This document shows positions 33,749 through 36,586 of a stretch of DNA of 36,586 nucleotides, in pieces. Every line of letters begins with the position of its first letter. Position 1 is the stretch's first letter. Both the position numbers and the translations under genes were made by a program. The notes under the pieces are model-generated. The model ran no database searches and was not told the DNA's origin. It saw only the letters and a list, made by a program, of their open reading frames with translations. The DNA lies in contig PMBS01000127.1 of assembly GCA_003153015.1 (NCBI GenBank), positions 1 through 36,586 on the forward strand, in the 5' to 3' direction. The DNA comes from Myxococcales bacterium (GTDB lineage Bacteria; Myxococcota_A; Polyangia; Fen-1088).

Positions 33749-34330
33749 ATGAGCAACGACTACGAGATCGGCGTTGGCCAGCGACTCTTCGAGAACCGCA
33801 TCGTCTACCTCAGCGGCGATGTGACGACCGCGTCGGCTGACCATGTGGTCAGCCGCATTCTGACCCTGGACAGCATCGACCATCATGCTGAGATCAAGCT
33901 GTACCTCAGCAGCTACGGCGGCGGCGTGTACCCTGGCCTGGCTATCTACGATGCCATGCAGATGGTCGAGGCGCCGGTGGCCACGTTCTGCATCGGTCCC
34001 GCCTTCAGCATGGCGGCGTGGTTGCTGGCCGCGGGAGAGACAGGCCTCCGGTTCGCTTCGCCCAACTCGCGCATCATGCTCCACCAGACCTCGGGCGGAA
34101 TGATGGGCACCTCGGCCGATGTGCGGGTGGCCGCCGAGAACATGCTGAAGAACGAGCGCCTGATGACGGAGATACTGGCACGCCACTGCAAGCGCAGCTC
34201 CGCGGAGGTCATGCGGGCCATCGAGCGCGACCTTTGGATGACGCCGGAGGAAGCGCTCGAATTCGGCGTCATCGACGCCATCGCCGAGTTCTGCCAACGC
34301 AAGCGGCCGGAGCCTGTCCAGGGCGAATAG
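33749..34330 (+). CDS. clpP: ClpP-like serine protease, orphan copy
   Basis: This 193-residue protein has the ClpP fold and a complete catalytic triad. S87 lies in G-P-A-F-S-M-A-A (usual G-Q-A-A-S-M-G-A), H112 in M-L-H-Q-T-S-G-G, and D161 in E-R-D-L-W-M-T-P-E-E-A. Length and spacing match normal ClpP. GGAAGGA lies about eight bases before the ATG at 33749. No clpX, clpA or trigger factor gene is adjacent, so it is an accessory copy. It would form a barrel-shaped protease with or without a chaperone. The Hsp100 protein at 28215 lacks an evident ClpP-docking loop, so pairing is not indicated by sequence. Confidence 0.92.
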   Translation: MSNDYEIGVGQRLFENRIVYLSGDVTTASADHVVSRILTLDSIDHHAEIKLYLSSYGGGVYPGLAIYDAMQMVEAPVATFCIGPAFSMAAWLLAAGETGLRFASPNSRIMLHQTSGGMMGTSADVRVAAENMLKNERLMTEILARHCKRSSAEVMRAIERDLWMTPEEALEFGVIDAIAEFCQRKRPEPVQGE

Positions 34331-34526
34331 ATGCGACAGAAGCGATTGAGCCGAACTGTCAGAGACGCGGCTTCGTCGGCGTCTGAAGGATCACGAGGAA
34401 TGAAGAGACACGGAACAGTCGGACACCATGGCAACCAGCGCGAAATCCGCCCTGTGCAACGAGGAGACCACGACCGCGAATTTGGCCACCCCGGTAGCGC
34501 CGCTCAACCCAAAGGAGGTCCCCATT

Positions 34527-35018
34527 ATGCTCACCACCGCCACCCAGCAGATGAACGAGGGCGAGACGCGTGCGCTCTACGCTAAGCTGGGCAGTCTGTC
34601 GGACCCGACGTGGCGGATGGTCGGCAGCGTCACGCGCACGGCTGTGGGCGTGCGGGCGGCATTCCTGCCCGAGACGGCGTCCTTCCGCCCGCTGTGGAAG
34701 GCATGTGTCCGCGGGCACGGCGCTTTTGAGCAGGATTTCTTGCGCGTGGTCTTCGGCATGGCGTGTGACGGTCGTGGCATCGACCAGATCGCCAGTGGCT
34801 TCGTCACGCCCGAGGCACGCAGAGAAGTGCGCCGGATGGCCGTCGAGAACCCGTGTTCTGCGTTGGCTACGTCTTGCCACGAGGCGGCCCCCTGCGGTCC
34901 CGCACACCTGCGCACCAACTATCCGAGCTGGATGGTGAATAGCGGCGATGCCGATTCGCATGAACCGTACCGTCTTGACACCGTCCGTAGGCGCAGTGAT
35001 CGTCCACCGCGACGTTGA
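34527..35018 (+). CDS. Hypothetical protein with strong ribosome site
   Basis: A perfect AAAGGAGG (34511-34518) lies eight bases before the ATG at 34527, which makes this a better start than the ATG at 34428. The 163-residue product has an alpha-helical first half, a conserved-looking F-L-R-V-V-F-G-M-A segment and a polar, Arg-rich end. No family is recognised. It directly precedes the second tiny zinc-protein gene, 26 bases apart. Confidence 0.6.
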   Translation: MLTTATQQMNEGETRALYAKLGSLSDPTWRMVGSVTRTAVGVRAAFLPETASFRPLWKACVRGHGAFEQDFLRVVFGMACDGRGIDQIASGFVTPEARREVRRMAVENPCSALATSCHEAAPCGPAHLRTNYPSWMVNSGDADSHEPYRLDTVRRRSDRPPRR

Positions 35019-35044
35019 TTCTCAGAAGGGAAAGGACAAGAAAC

Positions 35045-35200
35045 ATGACAACCGTGAAGTGTTCGGCATCTGGCTGCAAGAATACGGACCAGGGTGGGAA
35101 GATCTTCTACCAGTGCAGCGCCTGCGGGCGTTGGTGGTGCTCAGATCACGCTACCGAGGGGAAGCAGTGCGTGTGCAAGAAGGGATATGTGCATCGGTAG
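35045..35200 (+). CDS. Tiny AN1-like zinc-finger protein, copy 2
   Basis: The 51-residue product has the same Cys/His pattern as copy 1 at 18198 (C6, C11, C24, C27, C32, H35, C42, C44). It differs only at about six or seven residues, such as Phe22 to Tyr and Leu49 to Val. Many third codon positions differ, so this is old duplication under purifying selection rather than recent copying. An AAAGGA ribosome site lies upstream of the ATG. Its neighbours differ from those of copy 1. Confidence 0.8.
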   Translation: MTTVKCSASGCKNTDQGGKIFYQCSACGRWWCSDHATEGKQCVCKKGYVHR

Positions 35201-35253
35201 GTTGCTCGCGGCGATCTCGCTGTGGAGAGAGGGAAATCGAGGAGGTCCACGCG

Positions 35254-35307
35254 ATGCCTGCCGCCGCCATCAATTGCGAGCCGCACTTCACCGGGAGGCA
35301 GTTGTGA
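35254..35307 (+). CDS. Possible 17-residue leader peptide
   Basis: An ATG with GAGGAGG eight bases upstream starts M-P-A-A-A-I-N-C-E-P-H-F-T-G-R-Q-L. Its stop TGA overlaps the GTG start of the next membrane gene (GTGA). It may simply couple translation. Confidence 0.3.
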   Translation: MPAAAINCEPHFTGRQL

Positions 35308-35615
35308 CCTCCCGGAAGCTGCGGTTCAGGCTGCGCTGGTTCCAGTTCATGTGCCTGGCCACCATGCCGACGCTGATCATCTGGGGCGCCCAGCACAACC
35401 TGTGGCTGGCCCTCAGCGCCACGGCGATGCTGGTAGCGATCGTCGGCTCCATCGAGTGCATTCTCGCGTGGATGGGCAGGATCATGGAAGTCATGTCGAC
35501 CTACAAGAACCTGCTCAGTTCCAATCGGGCGCTCACTCGGACGATGATCGAGGTCGCGCACAGCTACGCACGGAAGGAGGACAGCCCCCGCCGCCGGCCA
35601 AGCGTGTTCAATTGA
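35304..35615 (+). CDS. Small two-helix membrane protein
   Basis: A GTG at 35304 preceded by GGGAGG (five-base gap) starts a 103-residue protein. Two hydrophobic segments lie at about 11-28 and 32-56, followed by a charged helical tail ending in R-R-R-P-S-V-F-N. The layout is that of a small inner-membrane protein. Holin-like or scaffold roles are possible, but nothing in the sequence decides. Confidence 0.65.
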   Translation: MTSRKLRFRLRWFQFMCLATMPTLIIWGAQHNLWLALSATAMLVAIVGSIECILAWMGRIMEVMSTYKNLLSSNRALTRTMIEVAHSYARKEDSPRRRPSVFN

Positions 35616-35780
35616 CGGGTTGCAGACGCGGCGCCATCCGCAGAGACCAGACCACGCTCGACCAATCCGGAAGGCTCTCCTGTGATCAGAGAGGAACCCC
35701 GGCGGTCGCTGGATCGAAAGCGTGCTGGCTGCTTCCTCGCCTCTTCTGGAGAAGGCAGAAAACCGGAAAACCGGCCGCTG

Positions 35781-35984
35781 CTACGCTTCCTCACAGAAGA
35801 AGGTGTAGATCACCTCGTTAGGATTGATCTGCGAATCGGAATCGCGTCCGAATTGATGTACTCCATGATGAACTGTCACGTGCGCCACGCGAAAGCCAAC
35901 CGAGAGGTTCCGGGAAAGAAAATGCTCCACGTGCTCTCCCGAAAGGAGGTGGTTGTTACAACGATAGACTAGCACCTTGTGCAT
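35781..35984 (-). CDS. Small soluble protein of unknown function
   Basis: GAGGAG lies five bases before the ATG at 35984, a strong start. The 67-residue product is rich in His (M-H-K-V-L-V-Y-R-C-N-N-H) and alternates strands and a helix. It vaguely resembles the short Cse60-type proteins in size and pattern, but I cannot claim that family. Confidence 0.65.
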   Translation of the reverse strand: MHKVLVYRCNNHLLSGEHVEHFLSRNLSVGFRVAHVTVHHGVHQFGRDSDSQINPNEVIYTFFCEEA

Positions 35985-36179
35985 AGATTCTCCTCTTCCA
36001 ATCCTAGTTTGCGGGGGTATTGCCCCATTCCAAAAATGCAGCCCGTCCGCGATAGCAGCCATTGGACGAAATCGCGTGCATTGCCACTTGACAGCCATTC
36101 AACTCGCCAAACATCGGTATTCCGACTTGACACGGAATACTGGTGGCGTCCACAGGCATATTGCGGCTATCCCTTCGGT

Positions 36180-36524
36180 TCACTCCCAGGGAGGGGCACG
36201 GCACGCTCGATCCGGGCAATGCCCAAGGCTAGTCCATCCCAATGCGTCAATTACGAACCGGAATGCATCGCGGACCGTGCCGTTGGCAGCATAGTCGGCG
36301 AACTTGTGCTGGCCGGATCGCATCGCCATCGCGCGGGCGTGCAGCGGGCGGAGCTGAGCGGCCACCGTCTGGGGCGGTGCCACGACGCTGTCCGAATCGT
36401 TGCGAAAGATGGCGATCTCGATGGGCCGTGCACCCTCGCGCCTGGACTGTTCCAGCAGGGTGCGGTTGTCGGCCGCTGCCCGGTGGACGGAAGTTGTCAA
36501 CGTGAATGAGACAGTGGGTTTCAT
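36180..36524 (-). CDS. Hypothetical protein near the window end
   Basis: This 114-residue open frame starts at an ATG preceded by an AT-rich stretch but no clear ribosome site. The product is helical with Arg-rich patches (A-R-P-I-E-I-A-I-F-R-N-D). The C-terminal quarter is Cys/Pro-rich and may not be native. No family is recognised. The 195 bases between it and the preceding minus-strand gene hold nothing I recognise. Confidence 0.5.
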   Translation of the reverse strand: MKPTVSFTLTTSVHRAAADNRTLLEQSRREGARPIEIAIFRNDSDSVVAPPQTVAAQLRPLHARAMAMRSGQHKFADYAANGTVRDAFRFVIDALGWTSLGHCPDRACRAPPWE

Positions 36525-36586
36525 AAATTAGTGAGAAAGCTCAATGAGTGAGCCCCAGGCGGGAGCGGCGAGGACGGTCAGCTTGC

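Overview
The window is GC-rich, densely coded bacterial DNA. Large multidomain Ser/Thr kinases, PP2C phosphatases, FHA and WD40 proteins, lipoproteins and a pilin-like tail suggest a large-genome Gram-negative such as a member of the Myxococcota. That placement is an inference from gene style: no rRNA, tRNA or marker gene was seen. No CRISPR array or transposase was found.

Layout. (1) 1-789: the end of a metallophosphoesterase running in frame into a Nudix hydrolase. (2) 1127-7017, minus strand: a cluster with a VirD4/TraG-like ATPase, three small or membrane partners and a vWA-like anchored protein, followed by a zeta-type toxin and a small basic putative antitoxin. (3) 7018-8365, minus: wrecks of a coiled-coil gene and a PP2C gene. 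Their intact relatives lie at 25847-28180. (4) 8383-17242, plus: a giant membrane Ser/Thr kinase, a lipoprotein, an ECF-like sigma factor, two unknown genes, and a protein joining a Lon-type (S16) protease domain to a CDP-alcohol phosphatidyltransferase. (5) 17335-25380: a TPR-like protein, a tiny zinc protein, an eight-repeat WD40 protein and two membrane paralogues that share about 376 N-terminal residues but carry unrelated C-terminal domains. (6) 25847-31368, plus: a tight five-gene operon of PP2C, coiled-coil protein, ClpB-type AAA+ ATPase, radical SAM protein and an FHA protein with zinc ribbons. (7) 31480-36524: an orphan RNA polymerase alpha-CTD-like protein, a cyclic-phosphate-processing receiver-like protein, an orphan ClpP, a second copy of the tiny zinc protein and several small unknown genes.

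How they may work together (inference). The kinase has a four-fold T-E/Q-A-Y repeat at its N-terminus that could be a phosphothreonine docking site for the FHA protein, with the PP2C reversing the mark. The AAA+ ATPase, radical SAM protein and coiled-coil protein would be the effector core. The old PP2C/coiled-coil copy still sits head to head with the kinase, so the two loci were probably once one, or the five-gene module was duplicated and the kinase-linked copy decayed. Kinase-phosphatase-FHA triads regulate type VI secretion and Ter-type stress systems, but no structural gene of either is present here. The best candidates for undescribed biology are this radical SAM/AAA+/FHA phospho-signalling operon and the Lon-phosphatidyltransferase fusion.
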